A stretch of DNA of 64,000 nt from SIG480 sp045586595 (GCA_045586595.1 JAZNAQ010000020.1:30056-94055); one strand, 5' to 3'; shown: positions 31,415 to 40,245, counted from the stretch's first letter. Program-made: numbers and translations. Notes: generated from the sequence alone by a model not told the origin.

Positions 31415-32152
31415 ATGGTCATGAGCAACAATGCGTTATATTTAGAAATTTACACAAAACTTTTGAATTCAATTAAGCAAGGTGAATACGCTGAAAACAC
31501 TCCTTTGCCATCGGAGCGGTTTCTGTGTGACAAATATCATGTAAGCCGTTCTACTGTCCGACAGGCCATCACCCTTCTGCGCGAAGCAGATATTGTTTAT
31601 ACTGTCCAAGGAAACGGAACCTTTGTGAAGCCCCAAGTCTTTACACAACCACTGACTAATTTTTATTCATTCACAGATACTCTCAAAAGAAGCGACATCA
31701 TAATACAAAACAAAATTATTCAATATGACAAAATATTTGCAGATTCAACAATGGTCAAAAAAACAGGCTATCCTGCAAATTCCGCATTTCACAAAATAGT
31801 GCGCCTGCGCTCGGCAAAAGACTACCCTTTGATGTTAGAGACAACCTATTTACCGTGTGCACGGTTTCTGAAACTTGATTTGGATGCTTTGTCTAAAGGC
31901 TCTTTGTATGAATTTCTTAAAGAAAAATACAGCTTTCACGCAGACAACGCCGAGGAGACATTTCAACCTGTACTCCCACTCCCTGAAGAAAAAAAACTTC
32001 TTAAAATACACTCCAATACACCCTGTATTCTTCTTGAGCGTTTCAGCTTTGAGGATGACATGCTCATCGAGTATACAAAATCCATTGTACGTGGTGATAA
32101 ATATATTTTCCATGTCCAGCTCAATCAATTCATTGATACAAGCAGTCTTTAA
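31415..32152 (+). CDS. GntR-family regulator (HutC type)
   Basis: 245 residues from ATG 31415 (AGGAAAAGG upstream; the start at 31421 is an alternative). The winged helix at about 10-75 reads KLLNSIKQGEYAENTPLPSERFLCDKYHVSRSTVRQAITLLREA..VYTVQGNGTFV. The C-terminal UTRA ligand domain includes MLETTYLPCARFL and ending FHVQLNQFID. Such regulators sense sugar phosphates. Divergent to the amino-sugar operon, so its likely target. Confidence 0.92.
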   Translation: MVMSNNALYLEIYTKLLNSIKQGEYAENTPLPSERFLCDKYHVSRSTVRQAITLLREADIVYTVQGNGTFVKPQVFTQPLTNFYSFTDTLKRSDIIIQNKIIQYDKIFADSTMVKKTGYPANSAFHKIVRLRSAKDYPLMLETTYLPCARFLKLDLDALSKGSLYEFLKEKYSFHADNAEETFQPVLPLPEEKKLLKIHSNTPCILLERFSFEDDMLIEYTKSIVRGDKYIFHVQLNQFIDTSSL

Positions 32153-32187
32153 AAACGATAAAAAACATTATGGAGGATGCTGTTGTT

Positions 32188-33198
32188 ATGAATATACTCG
32201 TCACAATGCCTGAAGGACAGGTCAGAGACACATTCTTTACTCCATTATCAAAAAAGTATCTCGAAGCATTGGGCAATGTTACATACAACCCACTCGACAG
32301 AGACTACACTAAGGCAGAGCTAAAAGAAGCCCTTAAAGGGATTGATGTTGTCTTCTGCGGCTGGCGCAGCACATTCTACGATGAAGAAGTTTTAGAAGGC
32401 GCAGACAGCCTTAAGATTTTGGCATACACAGCAGGTAGCCTTGCTCAGGTTGTTGATGAAACTATCTTTAACAAGGGTATCACGGTACTGGGCGCAAACT
32501 GCGTATTCGCAGAATCTGTTGCCGAGAGTTGCCTCTGCTATACAATGGTAGGCCTTCGCAGAATATTCAAATATGCAAAGCTTATGGAAAATGGTGGCTG
32601 GAAGCCGCTGGATTTTACCACCGAAGGCGTAATGAACAGAACAATCGGCCTTATTGGCTTTGGCGCAATCGCTCAGAAGTTTGTCAACTTCTTAAAGCCG
32701 TTTAACGTAAATATCCTTGTAAGCTCAAGACACCTTACAGAAGAAGAAGCTTCAAAATACGGCGTTACAAAGGCTGAGTTTGACGAAGTTTTTGAAAAAA
32801 GCGATGTTGTTTCTGTGCATCAGGGCCTCAGCGAAAAGACATATCACATGATTGGCAGAGAACAGCTCGACAAAATGAAGGACGGTGCTCTTCTCATAAA
32901 CACAGCAAGAGGCGCCGTTATAGACCAGGATGCGCTTATTGATGTTCTTAAAACAGGCAGAATCCACGCAGTTCTTGACGTATATGAAAACGAGCCGCCT
33001 GCTGAAGATTCGCCGCTCAGACACCTTGAAAACGTCACCGCAATCCCGCACATGGGCGGGCCGACAATAGACAGAAGACAGTATTGTGTAATCAAGCTTT
33101 GCGAAGATATTGTAAAGTACAACAACGGCGAAAGAGAGCTTGAAACTCTGTTCACTATCGACCAGATACAGCACATGAGCAGACCTGTTAAAAAGTAA
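32188..33198 (+). CDS. D-isomer-specific 2-hydroxyacid dehydrogenase
   Basis: 336 residues from ATG 32188, with GGAGG eleven bases upstream. NAD-binding part: NRTIGLIGFGAIAQKFVNFLKPFNVNILV (GxGxIA); then catalytic Arg in LLINTARGAVIDQDALIDVLKTGR, Glu in VLDVYENEPPAEDSPL and His in IPHMGG: a full D-hydroxyacid dehydrogenase set. Substrate unknown; such enzymes near sugar operons often oxidise hydroxyacids from sugar breakdown. It follows the GntR gene by 35 bases and may be co-transcribed. Confidence 0.9.
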   Translation: MNILVTMPEGQVRDTFFTPLSKKYLEALGNVTYNPLDRDYTKAELKEALKGIDVVFCGWRSTFYDEEVLEGADSLKILAYTAGSLAQVVDETIFNKGITVLGANCVFAESVAESCLCYTMVGLRRIFKYAKLMENGGWKPLDFTTEGVMNRTIGLIGFGAIAQKFVNFLKPFNVNILVSSRHLTEEEASKYGVTKAEFDEVFEKSDVVSVHQGLSEKTYHMIGREQLDKMKDGALLINTARGAVIDQDALIDVLKTGRIHAVLDVYENEPPAEDSPLRHLENVTAIPHMGGPTIDRRQYCVIKLCEDIVKYNNGERELETLFTIDQIQHMSRPVKK

Positions 33199-33212
33199 TA
33201 AAGATTGACGAA

Positions 33213-33237
33213 CCCCCGCCGTACGGCGGTGGTTTTC
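33213..33237 (+). terminator. Intrinsic terminator
   Basis: CCCGCC-GTAC-GGCGGTGG forms a GC-rich hairpin followed by TTTTC, 15 bases after the dehydrogenase stop. Confidence 0.65.
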
Positions 33238-33330
33238 TCGCGGCGATAAATATTTGTTTCACGCATTGATTTAGTTTTAAATTTGTGGTAAACTTTATTG
33301 CATAATATTTTTAATTTAATACATTCACAC

Positions 33331-33570
33331 AGAGTGTCGGTTATGCTATAAAGGCTTATCTGCAAGGCATAATCGGTGAAAAGGGAATGGGGTGAGAATC
33401 CCCTGCGATAACTGTCGGTGTGTGCATCGAAGTTTTTGTATCCGTCAGCGAAAGCTGGTCATTGGGAAACCGAGAAGGCAGGATGAGAAAACGCGGGCTT
33501 TTGTCTATATGGTGCGAGTCACAAGACCTGCTTTGATGTTATCTCGCAAGTGCTTGTTCGCATAGAGGTA
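33331..33570 (+). promoter_or_regulatory. Cobalamin riboswitch
   Basis: Conserved blocks in order: AAAAGGGAATGGGGTGAGAA plus TCCCC (a paired arm), GCGATAACTGTCGG, CCGTCAGCGAAAGCTGG, GGTCATTGGGAAACCGAGAA with GGC, and GCGAGTCACAAGACCTGC near 33513-33531, the signature end of B12 riboswitches. It lies in the leader of an ECF transporter with a terminator between, so it should shut down the transporter when adenosylcobalamin is plentiful. The 3' limit is approximate. A further long-range pairing, TTTGTTTGC (33578-33586) with GCAAACAAA (33622-33630), lies between it and the terminator. Confidence 0.9.
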
Positions 33571-33654
33571 ATGTTTTTGTTTGCACTTAGCCAATTATGG
33601 CAAGGGCTCATTTAGGCATAGGCAAACAAATTGTGATTCATCACAGAAAAACTC

Positions 33655-33700
33655 AGCTGTGGTAATTTTTTCAAAAGAAAAATTGCCGCAGTTTTTTATT
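33655..33700 (+). terminator. Expression-platform terminator of the riboswitch
   Basis: CTGTGGTAATTTTT (33657-33670) pairs with AAAAATTGCCGCAG (33678-33691) using two G-U pairs, followed by TTTTTTATTT. The right arm can instead pair with CTGCGGT at 33703-33709, giving a mutually exclusive structure, as needed for a switch. Confidence 0.82.
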
Positions 33701-33730
33701 TACTGCGGTAAAGAAAAGTGGCTGGTTAAA

Positions 33731-34618
33731 ATGAGCGAATTTAAAACATATCACCCGATTGTAAATTTTACATATTTTGTATTTGTCATCGGATTTTCTT
33801 GCTTCTTTATGCATCCGGTGTGCCTCGGCATATCTCTCATTTGCGGATTCACATATTCCGTGATGTTAAAGGGCAAGCAGGCAATCAAGACAAGTTTAAT
33901 ATACATGCTGCCGATGCTCGTTATGATGGCGCTTATAAACCCCGCCTTTAATCACCAGGGCATTACCGTAATAGCGTACCTGCCAAGCGGAAACCCGCTC
34001 ACACTGGAATCGATTATTTACGGATTGTGTGCGGCCGTAATGATTGTGAGCGTCATGTGCCATTTCTCGTGCTACAACGAGGTTATGACAAGCGATAAGT
34101 TTATATATCTGTTCGGCAGAATCATACCCGCGCTATCTCTTATCATCTGCATGACACTTAGGTTTGTGCCGAAGTTTGCCGCGCAACTTAAAGTAGTGAC
34201 GAATGCTCAAAGGTGTATGGGGCGCGATGTGAGCAGCGGAAGCATCATAAAGCGGGCAAAGCACGGGCTTAACATCTTATCAATCATGGCGACATGGTCG
34301 CTTGAGAATGCTATTGAAACGGCAGACAGTATGAAATCCCGCGGTTACGGCATCCCCGGAAGAACGGCGTTTTCTATATTTACATTTGATAAGAGAGATA
34401 AAAAAGCACTTATTTGCATTTTACTTTCAGGCGCATATACACTTATTGGAAATTTAATGGGCAGAATGTCATTTATATATTTTCCGTCAATACAAGCGGC
34501 AGATGTTTCTTTCTTTGGCATAAGCGTGTTTTTGGCATACTTACTACTTTGTATATGTCCTATCATAATTGAAATTAGGGAGGCGAGAAAGTGGAAAGCT
34601 TTAAGGTCGAAAATTTAA
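33731..34618 (+). CDS. ecfT: ECF transporter transmembrane subunit EcfT
   Basis: 295 residues from ATG 33731; an upstream extension in the same frame runs through the riboswitch terminator and is not credible. About five or six spans. The coupling region SLENAIETADSMKSRGYGIPGRT contains the Ala-Arg-Gly type motif (SRGYG) through which EcfT contacts the two ATPases. It follows the B12 riboswitch and overlaps the next gene by 28 bases. Confidence 0.92.
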   Translation: MSEFKTYHPIVNFTYFVFVIGFSCFFMHPVCLGISLICGFTYSVMLKGKQAIKTSLIYMLPMLVMMALINPAFNHQGITVIAYLPSGNPLTLESIIYGLCAAVMIVSVMCHFSCYNEVMTSDKFIYLFGRIIPALSLIICMTLRFVPKFAAQLKVVTNAQRCMGRDVSSGSIIKRAKHGLNILSIMATWSLENAIETADSMKSRGYGIPGRTAFSIFTFDKRDKKALICILLSGAYTLIGNLMGRMSFIYFPSIQAADVSFFGISVFLAYLLLCICPIIIEIREARKWKALRSKI

Positions 34619-37059
34619 GCTTTACTTATCCTGACAGAACGGACAAGACTCTTGATAATATAAGTTTTACGATTAAGCAAGGCGAGTTTGTTCTCCTTTG
34701 CGGAAAATCCGGATGCGGTAAAACAACACTTCTAAGGCTTTTAAAGTCCTCTCTATCCCCTTTCGGAGAAATAAGCGGAAGTATACATTTTTGCGAAAAC
34801 CCTCTTGCAGATTACAATACCAAAGAGCAAGCGGCAGGTATCGGCTTTGTAATGCAAAATCCTGACAATCAGATTGTAACCGATAAAGTATGGCATGAGC
34901 TTGCGTTCGGGCTTGAAAGTCTTGGGTACAAGACACCCGAAATAAGGGCAAGAGTATCTGAAATGGCATCATTTTTTGGCATACAGAATTGGTTTTATAA
35001 AAATGTGACAGAGCTCTCAGGCGGCCAAAAGCAGCTTCTGAACCTTGCGTCTGTTATGGTAATGCAACCGTCTGTTTTGATACTTGATGAGCCCACAAGC
35101 CAGCTTGACCCAATAGCTGCACAGGAGTTTTTAAGAACACTTGAAAAAATCAATCGCGAGCTCGGTACAACCGTAATTCTCACCGAGCACCGGCTTGAAG
35201 ATGCTTTCCCGATAGCAGACAGAGTTATTGTTATTGATGATGGCAGAATAATTGCAGATGAAACGCCAAGAGAAGTCGGGGGATTTCTTAAAAACATAAA
35301 TCACGATATGTACAAAGCTCTCCCTACCCCGATGCGAGTTTATGGCGAAGTTGAAAACCCTCTCCCCTGCCCGCTAACCGTCAGGGACGGCAGAGCGTGG
35401 CTCGAAGAACATTCAAAAGGAAACACTTTAAACCCCGATGCAATCCCAAAAGATAATTTATCGGATAACGCTGATACAATAATTGAAATAAAAGATGCTT
35501 GGTTCCGGTACGAAAAGGACTTGCCGGATGTTGTGAAGGGGCTCAATATGAGCGTCAAAAAAGGTGAACTCTTTTGCATTGTCGGCGGAAACGGAACCGG
35601 AAAGACGACAGCTCTTTCGCTTATATCAGGTCTTAACACACCATATAGAGGCGATGTGCAGATATCAGGGCAAAGCGTTAAGAAAATTCATAATCTGTAT
35701 GACGGGCTTTTGGGTGTTCTCCCCCAAAACCCGCAGAGCGTGTTTGTTAAGAAGACCGTTTATCTTGATTTAATGGAGATTCTTTCTGAAAAAAAGCTGT
35801 CAAAAGAAGAAAAAGAGCAAAGGATACAGGACCTTGCAACGCTTTGCAGAATCGAAAACCTTTTAGAGATTCATCCCTATGATTTGTCGGGCGGCGAACA
35901 GCAGCGGGCGGCACTAGCAAAAACACTCCTTATGGAGCCTGAAATACTACTCTTAGACGAGCCGACAAAAGGCATGGACGCACATTTCAAAGAAGAATTT
36001 GCAGATATTCTTGGTGCATTAAAGGCGAATGCCGTCACCATTGTTATGGTATCTCACGATATTGAGTTTTGCTCAGAATATGCCGACAGATGCGCGCTTA
36101 TGTTCGACGGCAGTATAACATCGCAAGGCACTCCGAGAGAGTTTTTCAAGGGCAAGAATTTTTACACTACATCGGCAAACCGTATGGCAAGAACAAGGCT
36201 TCCCGATGCTGTTTTGGTGGAGGATATAATCCTTGCTTGCGGCGGCACGGTAAAAAATAAAAAAAAGCAGGTTCGCAAAACAAAATTACATAAAGCTGAA
36301 AGCGAAAACAAACCGCAAAAAGAAAAAATAATAAAATCAGCTTCCATACCGGACAGGAAGCTGACAAAAAGAACTCTCATAGCAACAGCTTTAATACTGT
36401 TTTTAATACCGCTTACGATTTATGCGGGTGTCTTCTTTTTCGGGGATAGAAAATACTATTTCATAAGCCTGCTCATCATGCTTGAAACAATGATACCGTT
36501 TTGTATGGTGTTTGAGTCAAGAAAGCCAAAAGCGCGAGAGCTTATAGTGATAAGTGTTTTATGTGCCATCGCAGTTGCAGGCAGGGCTGCTTTCTTTATG
36601 CTCCCCCAATTCAAACCCGTTGTTGCACTTGTGATTATTGCAGGCGTATGCTTTGGCGGCGAAACAGGATTCCTGGTCGGCGCGGTTTGCGGCTTTGTTT
36701 CAAACCTGTTCTTTGGGCAAGGCCCGTGGGCACCGTGGCAAATGTTTGCCTTTGGCATTATCGGATTTATCGCGGGCATACTTTTTAAAAAAGGTATCCT
36801 TAGAAAAGCCAAAGTTCCGCTATGCATATTCGGCTTTTTAGCAACCTTCATTATCTATGGCGGCATTATGAACCCCGCATCCGTCATTATGTGGCAAAAT
36901 ACAATTACATGGGAAATGATTGCATCTGCCTACATTATGGGGATACCGTTTGACTTAGTTCACGCGTTTTCAACTGTCTTTTTCCTGTGGTTCATATCAA
37001 CACCTATGATAGACAAGCTTGAGAGAATTAAGGTAAAGTATGGGCTGATTGAGCGATAA
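34591..37059 (+). CDS. Fused EcfA-EcfA' ATPases and ECF substrate-binding (S) subunit
   Basis: 822 residues, GTG start after GGGAGG. First ATPase about 1-235 (CGKSGCGKTTLL, LSGGQKQLLNLASV, LILDEPTSQLDP, TEHRLED), second about 290-520 (GGNGTGKTTAL, LSGGEQQRAALAK, LLLDEPTKGMD, VSHDIEF), then a basic linker and about six spans at 590-822 with the S-subunit style segments AGVCFGGETGFLVGAVCGFVSNLFFGQGPW and PASVIMWQNTITWE. All ECF parts except EcfT are thus in one chain. The leader riboswitch makes cobalamin, or a corrinoid precursor, the likely substrate. Confidence 0.92.
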   Translation: MESFKVENLSFTYPDRTDKTLDNISFTIKQGEFVLLCGKSGCGKTTLLRLLKSSLSPFGEISGSIHFCENPLADYNTKEQAAGIGFVMQNPDNQIVTDKVWHELAFGLESLGYKTPEIRARVSEMASFFGIQNWFYKNVTELSGGQKQLLNLASVMVMQPSVLILDEPTSQLDPIAAQEFLRTLEKINRELGTTVILTEHRLEDAFPIADRVIVIDDGRIIADETPREVGGFLKNINHDMYKALPTPMRVYGEVENPLPCPLTVRDGRAWLEEHSKGNTLNPDAIPKDNLSDNADTIIEIKDAWFRYEKDLPDVVKGLNMSVKKGELFCIVGGNGTGKTTALSLISGLNTPYRGDVQISGQSVKKIHNLYDGLLGVLPQNPQSVFVKKTVYLDLMEILSEKKLSKEEKEQRIQDLATLCRIENLLEIHPYDLSGGEQQRAALAKTLLMEPEILLLDEPTKGMDAHFKEEFADILGALKANAVTIVMVSHDIEFCSEYADRCALMFDGSITSQGTPREFFKGKNFYTTSANRMARTRLPDAVLVEDIILACGGTVKNKKKQVRKTKLHKAESENKPQKEKIIKSASIPDRKLTKRTLIATALILFLIPLTIYAGVFFFGDRKYYFISLLIMLETMIPFCMVFESRKPKARELIVISVLCAIAVAGRAAFFMLPQFKPVVALVIIAGVCFGGETGFLVGAVCGFVSNLFFGQGPWAPWQMFAFGIIGFIAGILFKKGILRKAKVPLCIFGFLATFIIYGGIMNPASVIMWQNTITWEMIASAYIMGIPFDLVHAFSTVFFLWFISTPMIDKLERIKVKYGLIER

Positions 37060-37106
37060 ACTGTATACTGTTTAACACCTCACCGCCACTTGCACCAAAA
37101 CAAAAT

Positions 37107-37134
37107 AGCACCAACCCAAGGTTGGTGCTATTTC
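37107..37134. terminator. Bidirectional intrinsic terminator
   Basis: AATAGCACCAACC and GGTTGGTGCTATT pair around a 4-base loop, with T-rich flanks on the minus side (TTTTGTTTTGG) and a weaker plus side. It ends the transporter operon and the facing tmRNA. Confidence 0.85.
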
Positions 37135-37138
37135 GCTT

Positions 37139-37494
37139 TGGTGGAGGCGGGGGGAGTCGAACCCCCGTCCGAAAATGCATTCACATAAGTTTCTCCGGGC
37201 GCAGCCTGATGTTTACTTTCCCTCGCGCGGACGCCGACAGGCGGGCTTCCGCGCTTGGTAGCTTCATTTTACATGCCGCGCTCAAAGCTTTGCGCGGTCA
37301 CGTTCACCACTGTGTGACACCTTACTCCCGGGCCGTGGTCCTCCCGGGGAAGATGGCCGCTTATAAATTAAGCAGCAATAAGTTTATTGTTGTTATTTAA
37401 TTTATAAAAATTAAGTTGCAGATTTTAAAGCGGCTCTGCGCCTCTGCCCGCTACCCGTGCTTCAACACCCCCGTCGAAGCCTTTACGCCCCCTC
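37139..37494 (-). ncRNA. ssrA: Transfer-messenger RNA (tmRNA)
   Basis: Read on the minus strand: 5' end GGGGGCGTAAAGGCTTCGACGG near 37494, and a 3' end with the tRNA-like T arm GGGTTCGACTCCC and CCTCCACCA at 37139, CCA encoded. The internal open frame ends AATAACAACAATAAACTT then ATT GCT GCT TAA, so the proteolysis tag ends NNNNKLIAA; the resume codon could not be fixed. GC-rich pseudoknot stems follow (GGGAGGACCACGGCCCGGGAG). It rescues stalled ribosomes with SmpB, encoded 0.9 kb away. Confidence 0.95.
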
Positions 37495-38334
37495 ATTATT
37501 AATATATCGTGAAAGCCATGCCGAGCAAAGCTCAAACCATGACCCGATATGCAGATTTATCCTATCCTTTTCGGGGTTGCTCGAATCGGTCTCGCGCGTT
37601 CCGAGCGAAAGACCGTGAACGCCCTCAGGATAAATATGAAGCTCAAACGGTATATTTGCCTTTTTGAGTGCATTTGCAAAAAGAAAAGAGTTTTCAACCG
37701 AAACTGTAGCATCCGTCAAAGTATGCCAGATAAACGCAGGCGGTGTATGCTCACCTACCGAGTTCTCAAGCGAGAGCTTATACAGAAGTTGCTCGTCACT
37801 CTGTTCTCCGATAAGGTTATCAAACGAGCCACGGTGTGCAAACTCCCCTCCCGAAATTACCGGATAGCAGAGAATCATACCGTCAGGGCTATTCTCACCA
37901 TGCTCTATACCAAGTGTCTGCTCCACAACACTCTCGTTCCAGAGCGTGCCGAGGCTTGCCGCGAGGTGACCGCCTGCAGAAAAGCCACACACCGACACAG
38001 CATCTTTCTTTACATTATATTGTTCACTGTTTCTTCTGATATATGCAAGCGCCGCACTTGCCTCTAAAAGCTGTTTAGGATACCTGGGGTCTGTTCTGTC
38101 TGCAGTAGAATAATCAAGCACAAACGCGTTAAAACCCTTTGCCACAAACGCAAGAGCCACCGGTTCTGCCTCACGCTTACTCACACTACCATATCCTCCA
38201 CCGGGGCAGATAAGGATGCTTGCCCGCGGGAACGAAGCAATCTCAGAACTTATTGAGCGCACATATGCCGTAATTGATGCATCTGACTTTATACCTTTAA
38301 AAATATCTTTTAAAAATATCTTTTCGTAAATCAT
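37483..38334 (-). CDS. Alpha/beta-hydrolase, esterase (acetylxylan-esterase-like)
   Basis: 283 residues. ILICPGGGYGSVSKREAEPVALAF has the oxyanion-hole GGGY and ending VALAF typical of this family; VSVCGFSAGGHLAASLG carries the nucleophile Ser in GFSAGG; AFIWHTLTDATVSVENSFLFANAL carries the acid Asp, and YPEGVHGLSLG the catalytic His. Cytosolic (no signal). It removes acyl groups, possibly acetyl from sugars. The 3' end overlaps the 5' end of the tmRNA by a few bases. Confidence 0.9.
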   Translation of the reverse strand: MIYEKIFLKDIFKGIKSDASITAYVRSISSEIASFPRASILICPGGGYGSVSKREAEPVALAFVAKGFNAFVLDYSTADRTDPRYPKQLLEASAALAYIRRNSEQYNVKKDAVSVCGFSAGGHLAASLGTLWNESVVEQTLGIEHGENSPDGMILCYPVISGGEFAHRGSFDNLIGEQSDEQLLYKLSLENSVGEHTPPAFIWHTLTDATVSVENSFLFANALKKANIPFELHIYPEGVHGLSLGTRETDSSNPEKDRINLHIGSWFELCSAWLSRYINNEGA

Positions 38335-38349
38335 TTTGTCATATTCCTT

Positions 38350-38814
38350 TTATCTGTGTTGCTCTTTCATAGCCCTGTCCATCTCGCGTTTTGCATCGCG
38401 TGCCGCCGCGGCATCGCGCTTATCGTGAAGCTTTTTACCCTTGGCAAGGCCTACTTGGACCTTAACAAGCGAGCCTTTAAGATAAACAGAGAGCGGAATA
38501 ATCGTATATCCTTCCTGCGCCTGAGCTGCTGCAAGCTTACGAATCTCTGACTTATGCATCAGGAGCTTGCGGTTGCGAAGCGGCTCTTTATTGAAAATAT
38601 TTCCTTTTTCATATGGGCTGATGTGCATACCGTGAACAATCAGCTCGCCGTCTTTCACTGAGCAGAACGAGTCCTTTAAATTAACCGCGCCCTGTCGGAG
38701 AGATTTTACTTCTGTCCCGCACAGAGCAATGCCCGCCTCATACGAGTCTTCTATATTATAATCGTGCCATGCCTTGCGGTTTTTTGCAAGCTGGCGAATA
38801 GCCTTCTGCTCCAC
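38350..38814 (-). CDS. smpB: SsrA-binding protein SmpB
   Basis: 154 residues from GTG 38814 (AGGGTGG upstream; GTG 38823 is the alternative). AKNRKAWHDYNIEDSYEAGIALCGTEVKSLRQG, CSVKDGELIVHGMHISPYEKGN and LLMHKSEIRKL are diagnostic, and the C-terminal basic tail (GKKLHDKRDAAAARDAKREM) is the part that enters the ribosome A site. Works with tmRNA, encoded just downstream past the esterase gene. Confidence 0.97.
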   Translation of the reverse strand: MEQKAIRQLAKNRKAWHDYNIEDSYEAGIALCGTEVKSLRQGAVNLKDSFCSVKDGELIVHGMHISPYEKGNIFNKEPLRNRKLLMHKSEIRKLAAAQAQEGYTIIPLSVYLKGSLVKVQVGLAKGKKLHDKRDAAAARDAKREMDRAMKEQHR

Positions 38815-38910
38815 GCGAACCACCCTTTTCTGTTTTTGCTTTTTTAATTATGCCATATGTTTTTGTCGAAGTCAAGGAGAGCGACGTTTCAAAATAATTA
38901 CAAAATACAC

Positions 38911-38939
38911 TTGTCAAATGAGACTTTTTATTGTATAAT
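38911..38939 (+). promoter_or_regulatory. Promoter of tRNA-Leu
   Basis: TTGTCA (38911-38916), 17 bp, TATAAT (38934-38939), 14 bases before the tRNA 5' end. Confidence 0.8.
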
Positions 38940-38952
38940 GACAGAGTTACTT

Positions 38953-39038
38953 GCCGGCGTGATGGAATGGCAGACGTGACGGACTCAAAATCCGTTGGTG
39001 GCGACACCGTGTGGGTTCAAGTCCCACCGCCGGCACCA
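38953..39038 (+). tRNA. tRNA-Leu (anticodon CAA)
   Basis: Acceptor stem GCCGGCG with CGCCGGC, long variable arm (TGGTGGCGACACCGT) as in leucine tRNAs, anticodon loop CTCAAAA giving CAA, T arm GTGGGTTCAAGTCCCAC and encoded CCA. It reads the UUG codon. Followed by a terminator. Single copy, not next to the prophage, so not the integration site seen here. Confidence 0.97.
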
Positions 39039-39039
39039 A

Positions 39040-39075
39040 AGACACCAAGCCTTTGGCTTGGTGTCTTTTAATATA
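39040..39075 (+). terminator. Terminator of tRNA-Leu
   Basis: AGACACCAAGCC and GGCTTGGTGTCT pair around a 4-base loop, followed by TTTAATAT, immediately after the tRNA CCA. Confidence 0.85.
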
Positions 39076-39090
39076 TCCAGGAGGTGTGTT

Positions 39091-39270
39091 ATGGACGGCT
39101 CTATGTGCGAATTCTGTCTGAATTATGAGTACGACGATGAGTATGGCGACTACTACTGCATTATAGATATGGACGAGGACGACGCAGGCAGATTTGACCT
39201 TTTCTCAAAGCGTGGTTGCCCGTATTATCACCCCGGAGATGAATATACCATAGTACGAAAGCAGAACTGA
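39091..39270 (+). CDS. Small acidic Cys-containing protein (DUF6472-like)
   Basis: 59 residues from ATG 39091 with AGGAGG upstream; an in-frame extension into the tRNA is not credible. Pattern MCEFCLNYEYDDEYGDYYCIIDMDEDD...CPYYHPGDEYTIVRKQ has four cysteines in CxxC...C...C, and matches the short proteins named DUF6472 that are common in Clostridia. Function unknown; a metal site is likely. Confidence 0.8.
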   Translation: MDGSMCEFCLNYEYDDEYGDYYCIIDMDEDDAGRFDLFSKRGCPYYHPGDEYTIVRKQN

Positions 39271-39274
39271 TATA

Positions 39275-39311
39275 AAAACCCCGATTGTTAAAAAACAATC
39301 GGGGTTTTACA
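39275..39311. terminator. Bidirectional intrinsic terminator
   Basis: AAAACCCCGATTGTT and AACAATCGGGGTTTT form a perfect long stem with A/T flanks on both strands; ends the small gene and the facing AbrB-type gene. Confidence 0.9.
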
Positions 39312-39551
39312 TTACTTTGAAAGATTTTTTGCGCATGAGTCACAAACGTGCTTATCCTTATACTGTGTAAGATTTTTGCGATTGCCGCAGAATATACATT
39401 CAGACTCGTATTTCTTAAGAATAATCGTATCACCGTCAACATAGATTTCAATGGGGTCGCGCTGTTCAATCCCCATTTTTTTGCGAAGCTCTATCGGGAG
39501 AACTATTCTCCCCAAATCGTCGATTTTACGTATAATTCCGGTAGATTTCAT
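39312..39551 (-). CDS. AbrB/SpoVT-type transition regulator with zinc-ribbon tail
   Basis: 79 residues from ATG 39551 (AAGGTG upstream). GIIRKIDDLGRIVLPIELRKKMGIEQRDPIEIYVDGDTIILKKY is the SpoVT/AbrB swapped-hairpin DNA-binding domain. The tail CIFCGNRKNL...HVCDSCAKNL is a four-Cys zinc ribbon, the usual form of AbrB in Clostridia. A transition-state or sporulation regulator. Confidence 0.93.
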   Translation of the reverse strand: MKSTGIIRKIDDLGRIVLPIELRKKMGIEQRDPIEIYVDGDTIILKKYESECIFCGNRKNLTQYKDKHVCDSCAKNLSK

Positions 39552-39583
39552 CATTTCACCTTCTTATCAAACCTTCGGTTTAT

Positions 39584-39612
39584 AGGATAACAAAAATGTC
39601 ATTTTTTGTCAA
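39584..39612 (-). promoter_or_regulatory. Promoter of the AbrB-type gene
   Basis: Minus strand TTGACA (39607-39612), 17 bp, TATCCT (39584-39589), about 32 bases before the start codon. Confidence 0.7.
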
Positions 39613-39657
39613 TATATTTTTATCGAAAAAAACAAAAATTTATCGGAGGGTTTTATT

Positions 39658-40245
39658 ATGATGGGAAAAATCTGGGTTGCTATAGTGCTTGTTTCCATTA
39701 TAAGCGCAATAGCAAACGGGCGGGTCCAGGAGTTGTCAGGCGCGGTGGCTGACGGCGCCGCCGCAAGCATTGACCTTATAATATCAATAGGAGGTATGAT
39801 TCTTCTTTGGAGCGGCGTCATGGAAATTATGCGAAGATGCGGGCTTTCTGACAGGCTCACCCGCCTTCTGATGCCCGTTCTCAAACGTCTTTTTCCGAGC
39901 GCGAAGCACGACAAAGCAGTTATGGGCGACATTTCGGCAAACGTGTCGGCAAACCTTTTAGGGTTAGGCAATGCCGCAACGCCTGCAGGCATACGCGCCG
40001 CCGAAGGTTTATATCGCCTTGATGGCGGGCGCGACGCGTCAAACGACCTGTGCATGCTTGTTATAATAAACACCGCCTCCCTACAGCTTATCCCCTCAAC
40101 AGTTGCAGCTGTACGCGCAGGTCTTGGCGCGGCAAACCCGCTTGATATTCTTCCTGCTGTATGGGTCGCATCGATAATTTCACAGACCTGTGGAATACTC
40201 GCCGCAAAATTCCTCTCACGATTCTGGAAAAGGAGCAGAGCTTGA
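39658..40245 (+). CDS. spmA: Spore maturation protein A
   Basis: 195 residues, several spans, nucleoside-recognition (Gate) fold. VAIVLVSIISAIANGRVQELSGAVADGAAASIDLIISIGGMILLWSGVMEIM and NVSANLLGLGNAATPAGIRAAEGL are typical of SpmA. Together with SpmB it is needed for dehydration of the spore core in Bacillus and Clostridium. GGAGG precedes the ATG. Confidence 0.93.
   Translation: MMGKIWVAIVLVSIISAIANGRVQELSGAVADGAAASIDLIISIGGMILLWSGVMEIMRRCGLSDRLTRLLMPVLKRLFPSAKHDKAVMGDISANVSANLLGLGNAATPAGIRAAEGLYRLDGGRDASNDLCMLVIINTASLQLIPSTVAAVRAGLGAANPLDILPAVWVASIISQTCGILAAKFLSRFWKRSRA

Noticed and set aside
33581..33730. Upstream extension of EcfT
   Set aside because: Would place the start inside the riboswitch leader and run through its terminator; the family start is at 33731.
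37122..37400. Open frame on the plus strand across the tmRNA
   Set aside because: Antisense to a clear structural RNA with matching 5' and 3' tRNA-like ends.
38953..39038. tRNA-Leu as prophage integration site
   Set aside because: It lies 22 kb from the integrase with host genes in between, and serine integrases rarely use tRNA genes.
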